A stretch of DNA of 40,380 nucleotides. Source: Sedimenticola sp. (GTDB taxonomy: Bacteria; Pseudomonadota; Gammaproteobacteria; Chromatiales; Chromatiaceae). The notes under the pieces are model-generated. The model made no database searches. It was given only the letters and a program-made list of their open reading frames with translations, and was not told the DNA's origin. The position numbers and the translations under genes were made by a program. Shown piece by piece: positions 8,091-15,675 of the stretch. The DNA lies in the NCBI GenBank assembly GCA_026994195.1, contig JALWRH010000109.1, forward strand, positions 1 to 40,380, in the 5' to 3' direction. Position 1 is the first letter of the stretch, and each line of letters opens with the position of its first letter.

Positions 8091-10007
8091 ATGATACAAA
8101 AACTCGCTATTTCTTTACTGTTATTGGGGTATGCCCTGGCAAGCTCCGCCGAGGAGCTCCCTGTAGAGTATTTCTTCAAGAACTATGAATTTAGCCAAGT
8201 CAGCCTGTCTCCTGATGGCACGCACCTGGCCGCCATCGCTCCTGTGGGGGACAGCCGCAACCTGGTGGTGATTGATCGCAAGACAATGAAACCTCTGGCC
8301 GTTACCTCCCTGACCAAACGCGACGTATCCTCTTACCAGTGGGCAAGCAACAAGCGCCTGCTGTTCTATGTGGAGGAAGACGGCAACGAATCCCTGGCCC
8401 TCAATGCCGTGAACATCGACGGCAGCAAACCCCGTGTACTGACCAAGGCGGCCAGGGGCATTCAGCTCATACCCCGCTACACACGCATGGTGAATCGACT
8501 CAAGGAAGATGATCGGCATGTCATCGTCGCCAGCAACGAGCGCAAGGCCCAGTTCCCGGATCTGTACACCATGGACATCTACAACGGACGCAAGAAGCGC
8601 CTCACCTCCAACCCCGGAAACATCACTAACTGGGTCATGGACTGGGATCACAAGGTGCGTGTGGCCATGCGTCAGGTCGTCGCCAAAGACAAGTCCGATG
8701 CCAGCAGTGAACTGCTCTATCGTGAAACCGAGGACGCGCCCTGGAAAGTCCTGGCCACCAGCCATCTTGGACAGGAAGGCACGGAGCCCGCCGGTTTCAC
8801 CGCCGACAACAAGGTTTTGTATATCCTCTCCAATGTCGGGCGGGACCGCCTGGCGGTGTATCGCCTGGATCCCGCCACAGGGAAGAAACAGCTGGTCTTC
8901 GGTCATGACGAGGTGGATGTAGGCGGCCCGCGATTTTCGCCCAAGGATCATCGTGCACTGGCCATCGGATACGTTACCGACAAGCCTCATTTGCACTATC
9001 TGGACAAGAAGTTCGGCGCGATTCAGGAAGCGCTCAACAAAGCACTGCCGAATACGATCAACCGCGTCACCAGCCTGACGGACGATGAAAAAACGGCTGT
9101 GGTCATTGCTGCCAGCGACAAAACCCCCGGCACCTATTACCTGCTGGAGACCGAACCCAAACTCAAGCTTACCTACCTGGCGCAGATCGCCGACCGTATC
9201 AAGCCGGAGCAGATGGTGGACATGAAACCCATCAGCTACAAGGCCCGTGACGGCCTGCTGATCCACGGTTACCTGACCTTGCCCAAAGGTGCCGAAGGCA
9301 AGGCCATGCCCCTCATCGTGCATCCCCACGGTGGTCCCTACGGTCCCAGGGATATCTGGGGATGGAACCCCGAAGTGCAGTTCCTGGCCAACCGCGGTTA
9401 TGCCGTGCTGCAGATGAATTTCCGCGGCTCCGGAGGTTATGGCAACAAGTTCCAGGTAGGCGCCTGGAAACAATGGGGCCTGCAAATGCAAGATGACATA
9501 TCCGATGCTGTCAAATGGGCTGTCAAGAAAGGCATTGCCGATCCCAAACGCGTATGCATTTACGGCGCCAGTTACGGCGGCTATGCCACCATGGCTGGCC
9601 TGACCATGACGCCGGACTTGTACAAATGCGGCATCGACTACGTAGGCGTAGTGGACCTGGACATGCTCGAAAAATGGGATACTAAACACGACAAGGAAGG
9701 CGGCCTGACCGCCTGGTTCCACAACGCCGTCGGAAACCCGGACGATCCCAAGGACCGGGAACGCATGGCCAAGACTTCACCTATCAATCTCCTGGACAAT
9801 CTGGATGACCCTCTGTTCGTAATCCATGGGCGCCGGGATCCTCGGGTAGAGATCGCCCAGGCAGAGGAACTCATGCACAAGCTGGATTCCCTGGGCAAAC
9901 CCTATATCAAGCTCATCAAGAAGAAAGAAGGCCACGGTTTCCGCCGTGAGGCGAACAAGCTGGAGCTTTACAAGATGATGGACAAGTTCCTGAAGAAGAA
10001 CCTGTAA
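8091..10007 (+). CDS. Secreted S9-family (prolyl oligopeptidase-type) serine peptidase
   Basis: A 638-residue peptidase. The N-terminal signal peptide is MIQKLAISLLLLGYALASSA, followed by an eight-stranded-propeller-type region (about residues 30-370, starting FSQVSLSPDGTHLAAIAP). The C-terminal alpha/beta-hydrolase domain (about 385-638) has the oxyanion segment HPHGGPYG and the nucleophile elbow GASYGGY with Ser494. Asp583 (HGRRDPRV) and His615 (EGHGFRR) complete the triad. Family members cleave short peptides, often releasing dipeptides or cutting at proline. The start is supported by AAAGG eleven bases upstream. It is divergent from a TonB-dependent receptor, which suggests joint peptide use (inference). 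It is followed by a strong terminator, so it is monocistronic. Confidence 0.92.
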   Translation: MIQKLAISLLLLGYALASSAEELPVEYFFKNYEFSQVSLSPDGTHLAAIAPVGDSRNLVVIDRKTMKPLAVTSLTKRDVSSYQWASNKRLLFYVEEDGNESLALNAVNIDGSKPRVLTKAARGIQLIPRYTRMVNRLKEDDRHVIVASNERKAQFPDLYTMDIYNGRKKRLTSNPGNITNWVMDWDHKVRVAMRQVVAKDKSDASSELLYRETEDAPWKVLATSHLGQEGTEPAGFTADNKVLYILSNVGRDRLAVYRLDPATGKKQLVFGHDEVDVGGPRFSPKDHRALAIGYVTDKPHLHYLDKKFGAIQEALNKALPNTINRVTSLTDDEKTAVVIAASDKTPGTYYLLETEPKLKLTYLAQIADRIKPEQMVDMKPISYKARDGLLIHGYLTLPKGAEGKAMPLIVHPHGGPYGPRDIWGWNPEVQFLANRGYAVLQMNFRGSGGYGNKFQVGAWKQWGLQMQDDISDAVKWAVKKGIADPKRVCIYGASYGGYATMAGLTMTPDLYKCGIDYVGVVDLDMLEKWDTKHDKEGGLTAWFHNAVGNPDDPKDRERMAKTSPINLLDNLDDPLFVIHGRRDPRVEIAQAEELMHKLDSLGKPYIKLIKKKEGHGFRREANKLELYKMMDKFLKKNL

Positions 10008-10023
10008 CCGGCCAGACGTCCCG

Positions 10024-10087
10024 GGCCCGGACATTTCGGGAAGTTCCGATCCAAGTCAGAGCTTCCCGTCTGTCCGGGCTTTTTTTT
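10024..10087 (+). terminator. Intrinsic terminator of the S9 peptidase gene
   Basis: A long two-part stem. GCCCGGACA (10025-10033) pairs with TGTCCGGGC (10071-10079), and after a small internal bulge CGGGAAG (10037-10043) pairs with CTTCCCG (10062-10068). A run of eight T (10080-10087) follows. It starts 17 bases after the stop at 10007. Confidence 0.9.
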
Positions 10088-10125
10088 GGGGTATTTCATC
10101 AGGCTGATGCGATATACTTCGCAGC

Positions 10126-10509
10126 ATGAAAAACACTCCCAAACACGACATCAAAGTGGACATAGAAACCACTTTCATCCGCGATCAGTCCGATATAGAA
10201 GCGGGTCGCTATGTATTCGGCTACACCATCACCATCAGCAATCAGGGCGGGCTTCCGGCTAAACTGCTCAACCGCCACTGGATCATCACTGATGCCAACG
10301 GCAAGGTGGAAGAGGTACGCGGAGAAGGCGTGGTGGGCGAACAGCCTTATCTGGAGCCCGGACAGCAGTATCGCTACAGCAGCGGCGCCATCATCGAAAC
10401 ACCCGTAGGCGCCATGGAAGGCGACTATGAAATGCTCGACGCTCAGGGCGAGCATTTTCTTGCCCCCATTCCCGCCTTTTCCCTGCAGATGCCCAACGCA
10501 GTTCACTGA
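10126..10509 (+). CDS. apaG: ApaG protein
   Basis: A 127-residue ApaG/DUF525 protein of normal family length. It has the beta-sandwich signature patterns FGYTITISNQG, LLNRHWIITDANG and VRGEGVVGEQPYLEPGQ, with the family's GxGxxGxxP element (about residues 68-76). ApaG is a small immunoglobulin-like-fold protein linked to the apaH locus; its exact biochemical role is unsettled. The gene sits 13 bases before apaH, the standard arrangement. No Shine-Dalgarno is visible before the ATG; instead a TATACT (10113-10118) ends eight bases ahead of it, so the message may have almost no leader. Confidence 0.94.
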   Translation: MKNTPKHDIKVDIETTFIRDQSDIEAGRYVFGYTITISNQGGLPAKLLNRHWIITDANGKVEEVRGEGVVGEQPYLEPGQQYRYSSGAIIETPVGAMEGDYEMLDAQGEHFLAPIPAFSLQMPNAVH

Positions 10510-10522
10510 GAGCATTCAAACC

Positions 10523-11362
10523 ATGTCCACATGGGCCATTGGCGACATCCAAGGTTGTTACGACGAGTTGCGGGCGCTTCTCGAGAAGTTGGATTTTGAT
10601 CCCTCACGGGACCAGCTGTGGTTCGTGGGCGACCTGGTCAACCGCGGGCCGAAGTCCCTGGAGACCCTGCGCTTCGTTTCCTCCCTGGGAGACAGCGCCC
10701 GCTGCGTGTTGGGCAATCATGATCTGCACCTTCTGGCCTTGGCCAGCGGTAACCAGCGGTTTCGCGACAGCGATGATCTGAACCAGGTATTACATGCGCC
10801 AGACCGCGATGAACTGATCTACTGGCTACGCCATCGGCCTCTGCTGCACCACGATGAAACCCTGGGCTTCACCATGATCCATGCCGGCCTGCCTCCCCAG
10901 TGGGATCTGGAGACCGCTCGTGCCTGCGCTGCCGAGGTGGAGGCCGTGCTGCAGGGGCCGGAACACGTGGAATTCTTCGACCGGATGTACGGCAACAAAC
11001 CCAACCGCTGGGATCCGGCCTTGGAAGGCATGGAGCGTCTGCGCTTCATCACCAATTGTTTCACCCGCCTGCGCTTCGTCACGCGCAAGGGCAAGCTGAA
11101 ACTTAAGCTGAAAGGCTCTCCCGGCAGCCAGAAGAAAAAATACTTTCCCTGGTTCCTGCATCCCCACCGCCGCACCCGCGACGAGCCGATCCTTTTTGGT
11201 CACTGGTCCACCCTGGGCTACCGGCACATGAACAACGTATGGGCCCTGGATACCGGCTGCCTCTGGGGCGGTCAGCTCACCGCTCTGCGCCTGGATACTG
11301 CTACGCCCGAGCCGGTTCAGTACAACTGCCCGGGCCAGCAGAACCCTGGCGATTTTATCTGA
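10523..11362 (+). CDS. apaH: Symmetrical bis(5'-nucleosyl)-tetraphosphatase
   Basis: A 279-residue calcineurin-like phosphoesterase that hydrolyses Ap4A to two ADP. Metal-binding motifs are at the expected places: GDIQGC (residues 7-12), GDLVNRGP, LGNHD, then a later TMIHAGLPP and a C-terminal GHWSTLG. The start is the ATG at 10523, which begins MSTWAIGDIQG as in the family; the frame is open upstream but that overlaps apaG. Its last eight bases overlap the convergent VOC gene, so the two 3' ends share DNA. Confidence 0.96.
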   Translation: MSTWAIGDIQGCYDELRALLEKLDFDPSRDQLWFVGDLVNRGPKSLETLRFVSSLGDSARCVLGNHDLHLLALASGNQRFRDSDDLNQVLHAPDRDELIYWLRHRPLLHHDETLGFTMIHAGLPPQWDLETARACAAEVEAVLQGPEHVEFFDRMYGNKPNRWDPALEGMERLRFITNCFTRLRFVTRKGKLKLKLKGSPGSQKKKYFPWFLHPHRRTRDEPILFGHWSTLGYRHMNNVWALDTGCLWGGQLTALRLDTATPEPVQYNCPGQQNPGDFI

Positions 11363-11771
11363 AAGAGCGCTCTTCCCAGGCGCACACTGGAGGGTGGTGA
11401 ATCATCTGCACCAGAGTGCCATCCGGATCGTAGCAATAGAAGCTGCGCGCGCCATCCCGATGAGTACGGGGTTTGGTGCGCATGCGCACGCCATTCTCCT
11501 GCAGCCAGCGGAACCAGTCATCGACCTCCTCGGCATTCCTGAGGAAGAAACCTATATGATCCAGGCGCTGAGCCGCTTCATCCCTGGGCAACTCCCCCGC
11601 TTGGTGCAGGGCCAGATTGTCCCCGCCGGAGCTCAAGTAGACGTTGGTCTCGTCCGGCCGCCATTCTATCTTCATGCCCAGCAGATCCACATAAAAAGCC
11701 TCACAGGCGGCCAGGTCGCGCACATAGAGCGCCACATGACGCATGCCATAGCCCAGGGAAGGCCTGGGCAT
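11355..11771 (-). CDS. VOC-superfamily (glyoxalase/dioxygenase fold) protein
   Basis: A 138-residue single-copy VOC protein with two beta-alpha-beta-beta-beta modules. Candidate metal ligands are His12 (MRHVALYVRDL), the second-module His (LDHIGFFL) and the final strand GTLVQMIHH. The final strand has Gln where many members have a ligand Glu, so activity or metal use may differ. The substrate cannot be told. The ATG overlaps the OsmC stop by one base (TGATG), so the two are coupled, and the 3' end overlaps apaH by eight bases. VOC enzymes include glyoxalase I, fosfomycin-resistance and extradiol dioxygenase types; nothing here singles out one. Confidence 0.85.
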   Translation of the reverse strand: MPRPSLGYGMRHVALYVRDLAACEAFYVDLLGMKIEWRPDETNVYLSSGGDNLALHQAGELPRDEAAQRLDHIGFFLRNAEEVDDWFRWLQENGVRMRTKPRTHRDGARSFYCYDPDGTLVQMIHHPPVCAWEERSFR

Positions 11772-12190
11772 CAGTCCAGCGCCACCAGCTCGAAATCATG
11801 GGTGATCTTTGCCGTCTCACCCAGCATGATGGAGGCGGAGCAGTATTTTTCAGCACTCAGGCTTACCGCCCGGCCTACCGCCTTTTCCGTCAGCCCTTTG
11901 CCACCCACGCGGAAGTGCACATGGATACGGGTAAATACCTTGGGTTCCGCATCAGCGCGTTCTGCTTCGATTTCAACCTCGCAGAATCGAACGTCCTGAC
12001 GGCTTTTCTTCAGAATATGGATGACATCAAACTCCGTGCAGCCCCCCATGCCCAGGAGCAGCATCTCCATAGGGCGTACCCCCAGGTTGCGTCCACCGTG
12101 TTCTTCCGGGCCATCCATGACCACCCCGTGACCACTGCCCGATTCCCCCACCATAAGGGCGCCATCCACCCATTTGACCTTAGCTTTCAT
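11771..12190 (-). CDS. OsmC/Ohr-family protein
   Basis: A 139-residue OsmC-like protein with both family cysteines: Cys51 in LLGMGGCTEFDVIHIL and Cys117 in SAEKYCSASIML. These form the peroxidatic pair that reduces organic hydroperoxides in characterised members. The sequence resembles the YhfA-type OsmC proteins that flank crp/vfr genes in gammaproteobacteria, and indeed the divergent neighbour is a crp-like gene. It is the first gene of a two-gene unit with the VOC protein, with a one-base overlap. The precise substrate is unknown. Confidence 0.9.
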   Translation of the reverse strand: MKAKVKWVDGALMVGESGSGHGVVMDGPEEHGGRNLGVRPMEMLLLGMGGCTEFDVIHILKKSRQDVRFCEVEIEAERADAEPKVFTRIHVHFRVGGKGLTEKAVGRAVSLSAEKYCSASIMLGETAKITHDFELVALD

Positions 12191-12306
12191 CGCGAATCTC
12201 TATGGACGTTTAAAACTGGCACAGAAACTATCACAGACTTGGCGCAATTACAGCTTTGCTGCAACCCTTTACTCATGGCAGAATGATGAAAAGGAGGATC
12301 CACAAT

Positions 12307-12330
12307 ATGAGCAGAGGGTTGCCAACATGA
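12307..12330 (+). CDS. Candidate seven-codon leader frame coupled to crp
   Basis: ATG at 12307 opens MSRGLPT and stops with TGA at 12328-12330, which overlaps the crp ATG (12327-12329) as ACATGA. A near-ideal AAGGAGG (12291-12297) sits nine bases before this ATG, whereas the crp ATG itself has only AGAGGG further off. The best ribosome site of the transcript therefore points at the short frame, and crp may be translated by re-initiation. The frame and spacing are seen; function is inferred. An in-frame ATG also exists at 12286. Confidence 0.4.
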   Translation: MSRGLPT

Positions 12331-12980
12331 GTATCGTCAAACCCCCACCGCCGCCACCCGCATGGCTGGCGCCTTTTCTTGCACATTGCCATGTACACAA
12401 GTATCCCGTACGCAAGGAGCTGATGAAACCCGGCGACAAGGCGGATACTCTGCTTTATGTCCTGGATGGCCAGTTGACCGTATTGCTGGAAGACGAAGAC
12501 GGCAAAGAAATCATCCTCGCCTACGCCAACAAGGGTGAATTCATTGGAGAGATGGGCATGTTCGTGCCCCAGGCCACGCGGTCGGTCATCATCCGCACCC
12601 GCACTGCCTGCGAGATCGCGGAGATCAGCTACACGCGCATGGAAGCACTGCTGGAAAACGAACTCAAGGCGCATGCCAAGGATTTCTTCTATGCCGTGGG
12701 CAAGCAGCTTTCCGAGCGTCTGCTCAGTACCAGCCGCAAGGTCAGCCATCTGGCGTTCTACGATGTTACCGGCAGAGTGGCCAGCACCCTGCTGGATCTT
12801 ACCCAGCAGCCTGATGCCATGACCCATCCCGACGGGATGCAGATCCGCATCACCCGTCAGGAGATCGGACGCATCGTGGGCTGTTCCCGGGAAATGGTGG
12901 GGCGCGTACTGAAAAACCTGGAGGCTCAGGGGCTGATCAGCGTGAAAGGCAAGACCATGGTGATTTTCGGCGCCCGCTGA
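12327..12980 (+). CDS. crp: Crp/Vfr-type cAMP-responsive transcription regulator
   Basis: A 217-residue Crp/Fnr-family regulator close to Crp/Vfr. An N-terminal cyclic-nucleotide domain (about residues 15-125) contains the phosphate-binding cassette FIGEMGMF...ATRSVIIR, with the Glu and Arg-Ser that hold cAMP in Crp. A dimerisation helix and a C-terminal winged helix follow, with the recognition region ITRQEIGRIVGCSREMVGRVLKNLE almost as in E. coli Crp. There is no N-terminal cysteine set, so it is not an Fnr-type oxygen sensor. I chose the start at 12327 because homology begins there; an open frame extends 51 codons upstream but looks non-coding. The proline run PPPPPP near the N terminus is unusual. 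It is convergent with trpC. Confidence 0.93.
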   Translation: MSIVKPPPPPPAWLAPFLAHCHVHKYPVRKELMKPGDKADTLLYVLDGQLTVLLEDEDGKEIILAYANKGEFIGEMGMFVPQATRSVIIRTRTACEIAEISYTRMEALLENELKAHAKDFFYAVGKQLSERLLSTSRKVSHLAFYDVTGRVASTLLDLTQQPDAMTHPDGMQIRITRQEIGRIVGCSREMVGRVLKNLEAQGLISVKGKTMVIFGAR

Positions 12981-12995
12981 CTCCAGGCCAGTTGC

Positions 12996-13796
12996 CTACA
13001 GGTTGAAGAGTTCAGCCAGGCGGGTGCCTGGATCGTCCGCACGCATGAAGGCTTCGCCCACCAAGAAGCCATTGACGCCATGCTCACGCATGAGGGTCAC
13101 GTCCTCGGGCTGGAGAATGCCTGATTCGGTCACGACCAGGCGCTCGTCGGAAATCTGCTCCAGCATATTCAGAGTGGTGTCCAGGCTCACTTCGAATGTC
13201 CGCAGGTTGCGGTTGTTGATGCCCACCATGGGGTTGTCCACTGCCAGAGACCGGGCCAGTTCCTGTTCATCATGCACTTCGATGAGCACATCCATGCCCA
13301 GATCCATGGCCAGGCCATTCAGGGACGCTAGCTGTTCGTCGTCCAGGCAGGCTGCGATAAGCAGGATACAGTCCGCTTCCATGGCCCTGGCCTCATACAC
13401 CTGGTAGGGATCGATGATGAAATCCTTGCGGATCACCGGCAGCTCGCAGGCTGCCCGGGCCTGTTTCAGGTAGGCAACCGATCCTTGGAAAAAGTCCACA
13501 TCCGTTAATACGGACAGGCAGGCGGCGCCATGTTCCGCGTAACTACGGGCAATGTCCGCCGGGCGGAAATCTTCCCGCAGCACTCCCTTAGAGGGTGAGG
13601 CCTTCTTGATCTCGGCAATGACGCCAGGCAGGCCGCGCCCTATCTTTTCCTTCAGGGAGGCAACGAATCCCCGGGGCGCGGAGGCTTGCGTCATCTCCTG
13701 CTTCAGCACCTGCTCAGAAACCTGGTGCCGGGCCGCATGGATTTCCTCGACTTTGCGGGCGACGATTTTCTTGAGAATATCCGGTGTGTCGGTCAT
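12996..13796 (-). CDS. trpC: Indole-3-glycerol phosphate synthase
   Basis: A 266-residue monofunctional TrpC (no fused TrpF) that closes the indole ring in tryptophan synthesis. The (beta/alpha)8-barrel landmarks are present: [12 protein letters not shown] (catalytic Lys), [36 protein letters not shown] and [11 protein letters not shown]. It is last in the trpE-G-D-C block and separated from trpD by a palindromic repeat element. It ends 15 bases from the convergent crp gene. The missing genes trpF, trpB and trpA must lie elsewhere, as in Pseudomonas-type arrangements. Confidence 0.97.
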   Translation of the reverse strand: MTDTPDILKKIVARKVEEIHAARHQVSEQVLKQEMTQASAPRGFVASLKEKIGRGLPGVIAEIKKASPSKGVLREDFRPADIARSYAEHGAACLSVLTDVDFFQGSVAYLKQARAACELPVIRKDFIIDPYQVYEARAMEADCILLIAACLDDEQLASLNGLAMDLGMDVLIEVHDEQELARSLAVDNPMVGINNRNLRTFEVSLDTTLNMLEQISDERLVVTESGILQPEDVTLMREHGVNGFLVGEAFMRADDPGTRLAELFNL

Positions 13797-13823
13797 TGAA
13801 TGTTGCCTGTTATCTGTAGATTT

Positions 13824-13907
13824 TACCCTCTCCCCAGCCCTCTCCCCCCTAGGGGAGAGGGAGCTACTCCCCTCTCCCTCTGGGAGAGGGGCCGGGGGTG
13901 AGGGCCC
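13824..13907. repeat. REP-like palindromic repeat between trpD and trpC
   Basis: Two adjacent hairpins: CCCTCTCCCC/GGGGAGAGGG (13838-13847 and 13852-13861) and a perfect 10-base CCCCTCTCCC/GGGAGAGGGG with a 3-base loop (13869-13878 and 13882-13891). A GGGGGTGAGGG tail runs right up to the trpD stop. The same family (CCCTC-rich hairpin plus GGGGTGAG) recurs at 25481-25571. It is likely a dispersed non-coding repeat that could stabilise or attenuate the trp message. Confidence 0.8.
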
Positions 13908-14930
13908 TCAATCGAAACTCTGGGACACCACCACCAACCGGTCCAGCCGGTTGCGCGCTTCGCCGCTGGCAATCGCAGCCCGGGCCTTGTCCACGCCACC
14001 CTTGAGATCATCCGCCAGCCCCGCCGCATAAATGGCCGCACCTGCATTCAGCGTGACAATATCCCGGGCGGGGCCGGCATGATCCTCCAACACGGAACGG
14101 ATCATGGCCAGGCTTTCCCCGGCATCCGCCACCTGTACGGCCTCCAGGCTGGACCGTTCCATGCCAAATTCTTCCGGCCAGATGCTGTAACGGCGAATGA
14201 CGCCGCCTTTCAGCTCCGCCACTTCTGTCTTGTCACCGATGCTGATCTCGTCCAGGCCGTCTTTGGAATGCACCACCAGCACATGGCGGGCGCCCAGGCG
14301 TTGCAACACTTCCGCCAGGGGTTCCAGGAGGTCTTCGCTGAACACGCCCAAAAGCAAGTTGGGCACCCCGGCGGGGTTGGTCAGGGGACCCAGCACATTG
14401 AAAATGGTACGTACGCCCATTTCCTTGCGCGGGCCGATGGCATGTTTCATGGCGCTGTGATGGCCGGGGGCGAACATGAAACCCACCCCCACCTCGCGCA
14501 CGCAGTGAGCCACCTGTTCCGGACTCAGATCCAGTCGGATGCCTGCCGCCTCCAGGGCGTCGGCGCTGCCGGATTTGCTGGAGACCGAGCGGTTGCCATG
14601 CTTGGCCACATGACAGCCCGCCGCTGCCGCCACAAACATAGAAGCGGTGGAGACATTGAAGGTGCCGGAAGCATCGCCGCCGGTACCTACGATATCCACG
14701 GCATGATCCAGACCAGAGATATCCACCCCGGCCGCCAGCTCGCGCATCACCGAGGCGGCCGCGGTGATTTCCGTCACAGTCTCCCCCTTCATGCGCAGGC
14801 CGATGAGAAAACCGCCGATCTGCGCCGGGGTGGCTCCGCCGGTCATGATGGTCCGCATGACGGCTGTCATTTCATCCGCGCCCAGGTCCTGCTTTTCGAT
14901 AACCCGGGCGATGGCTTGTTTCATGTTCAT
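13908..14930 (-). CDS. trpD: Anthranilate phosphoribosyltransferase
   Basis: A 340-residue TrpD that transfers phosphoribose from PRPP to anthranilate. The conserved glycine loop [16 protein letters not shown] and the downstream [22 protein letters not shown] are intact, along with the [16 protein letters not shown] segment. I chose the ATG at 14930 ([10 protein letters not shown]), with GAGG upstream; a longer frame would translate a palindromic repeat unit and is unlikely. It is not fused to TrpG. It lies between two repeat clusters within the trp block, so coupling with trpG and trpC is broken by about 110-165 bases on each side. Confidence 0.96.
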   Translation of the reverse strand: MNMKQAIARVIEKQDLGADEMTAVMRTIMTGGATPAQIGGFLIGLRMKGETVTEITAAASVMRELAAGVDISGLDHAVDIVGTGGDASGTFNVSTASMFVAAAAGCHVAKHGNRSVSSKSGSADALEAAGIRLDLSPEQVAHCVREVGVGFMFAPGHHSAMKHAIGPRKEMGVRTIFNVLGPLTNPAGVPNLLLGVFSEDLLEPLAEVLQRLGARHVLVVHSKDGLDEISIGDKTEVAELKGGVIRRYSIWPEEFGMERSSLEAVQVADAGESLAMIRSVLEDHAGPARDIVTLNAGAAIYAAGLADDLKGGVDKARAAIASGEARNRLDRLVVVSQSFD

Positions 14931-14956
14931 GGTTCTTGCCTCTGCAACGATGGCAG

Positions 14957-15093
14957 ATCGGGTTTCAGCCCGACGCAACCACCGGCTCTTGTTGGGCTGA
15001 AGCCCAACCTACATGGTTTACGGTTCCGCGTTGATTGTAGGCCGGACTTCAGTCCGACATTTTCCCTGGTGTCGGGCTGAAGCCCGACCTACA
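14957..15093. repeat. Cluster of four ~24-base palindromic repeat units between trpG and trpD
   Basis: Units with the core GTCGGGCTGAAGCCCGACCTACA occur at 15070-15093 (forward), 14990-15013 (forward, variant GTTGGGCTGAAGCCCAAC), 15036-15059 (inverted, CCGGACTTCAGTCCG) and 14957-14974 (inverted, partial). Alternating orientation is typical of BIME-type arrays of REP elements. The last unit abuts the trpG stop (15094) without a gap. This family differs from the C/T-rich one at 13824. Confidence 0.85.
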
Positions 15094-15672
15094 TTATTTA
15101 CCGTCGAGAAAATTCCGCAGCATGTCATGCCCGTGCGCGGTGAGTATGGACTCAGGGTGGAACTGCACCCCCTGCACATTCAGCTCCCGGTGGCGCACGC
15201 CCATGATCTCGTCCATCTCCCCGTCCTGCTCCGTCCAGGCGGTGATCTCCAGGCAGTCGGGCAGGCTCTCTTTTTCGATTACCAGGGAATGATAACGGGT
15301 GGCGGTGAAAGGGTTGTTCAGGCCGCTGAATACCCCCGTATCCGCGTGATATACGGGAGAGGTCTTGCCGTGCATGATCTCCCGGGCATGAACGATCTTT
15401 CCGCCAAAGGCCTGGCCGATGGACTGGTGTCCCAGGCACACCCCGAGAATGGGCAGCTTGCCCGCGAACTGCCGGATGGCTGCCACGGACACCCCCGCTT
15501 CATTGGGTGTACAGGGGCCAGGCGAAATGACCAGGTGATCCGGATTCAGCGCCTCAATCCCTTCGAGATCGATCTCGTCGTTGCGCTTTACCACCACCTC
15601 GGCGCCCAGTTCGCCAAAATACTGCACCAGGTTGAAGGTAAAGGAATCATAGTTGTCTATCATCAGCAACAT
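15094..15672 (-). CDS. trpG: Anthranilate synthase glutamine amidotransferase component
   Basis: A 192-residue class I glutamine amidotransferase supplying ammonia to TrpE. The nucleophile motif [15 protein letters not shown] and the His-x-Glu pair in [10 protein letters not shown] are intact, and the N terminus [19 protein letters not shown] is standard. It starts three bases after the trpE stop, so the two subunits are co-translated. It could also serve folate synthesis as PabA, a dual role known for such proteins in some bacteria, but its location favours TrpG. Confidence 0.97.
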   Translation of the reverse strand: MLLMIDNYDSFTFNLVQYFGELGAEVVVKRNDEIDLEGIEALNPDHLVISPGPCTPNEAGVSVAAIRQFAGKLPILGVCLGHQSIGQAFGGKIVHAREIMHGKTSPVYHADTGVFSGLNNPFTATRYHSLVIEKESLPDCLEITAWTEQDGEMDEIMGVRHRELNVQGVQFHPESILTAHGHDMLRNFLDGK

Positions 15673-15675
15673 GGC

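Noticed and set aside
8121-9722. Long minus-strand open frame opposite the S9 peptidase
   Set aside because: The catalytic triad and signal peptide lie on the plus strand; the minus frame has no domain pattern.
12191-12306. Crp-binding site in the OsmC/crp gap
   Set aside because: The only TGTGA-like half site lacks a matching second half at N6 spacing.
14931-14978. Longer trpD start further upstream
   Set aside because: It would translate part of a palindromic repeat unit and lacks family similarity.
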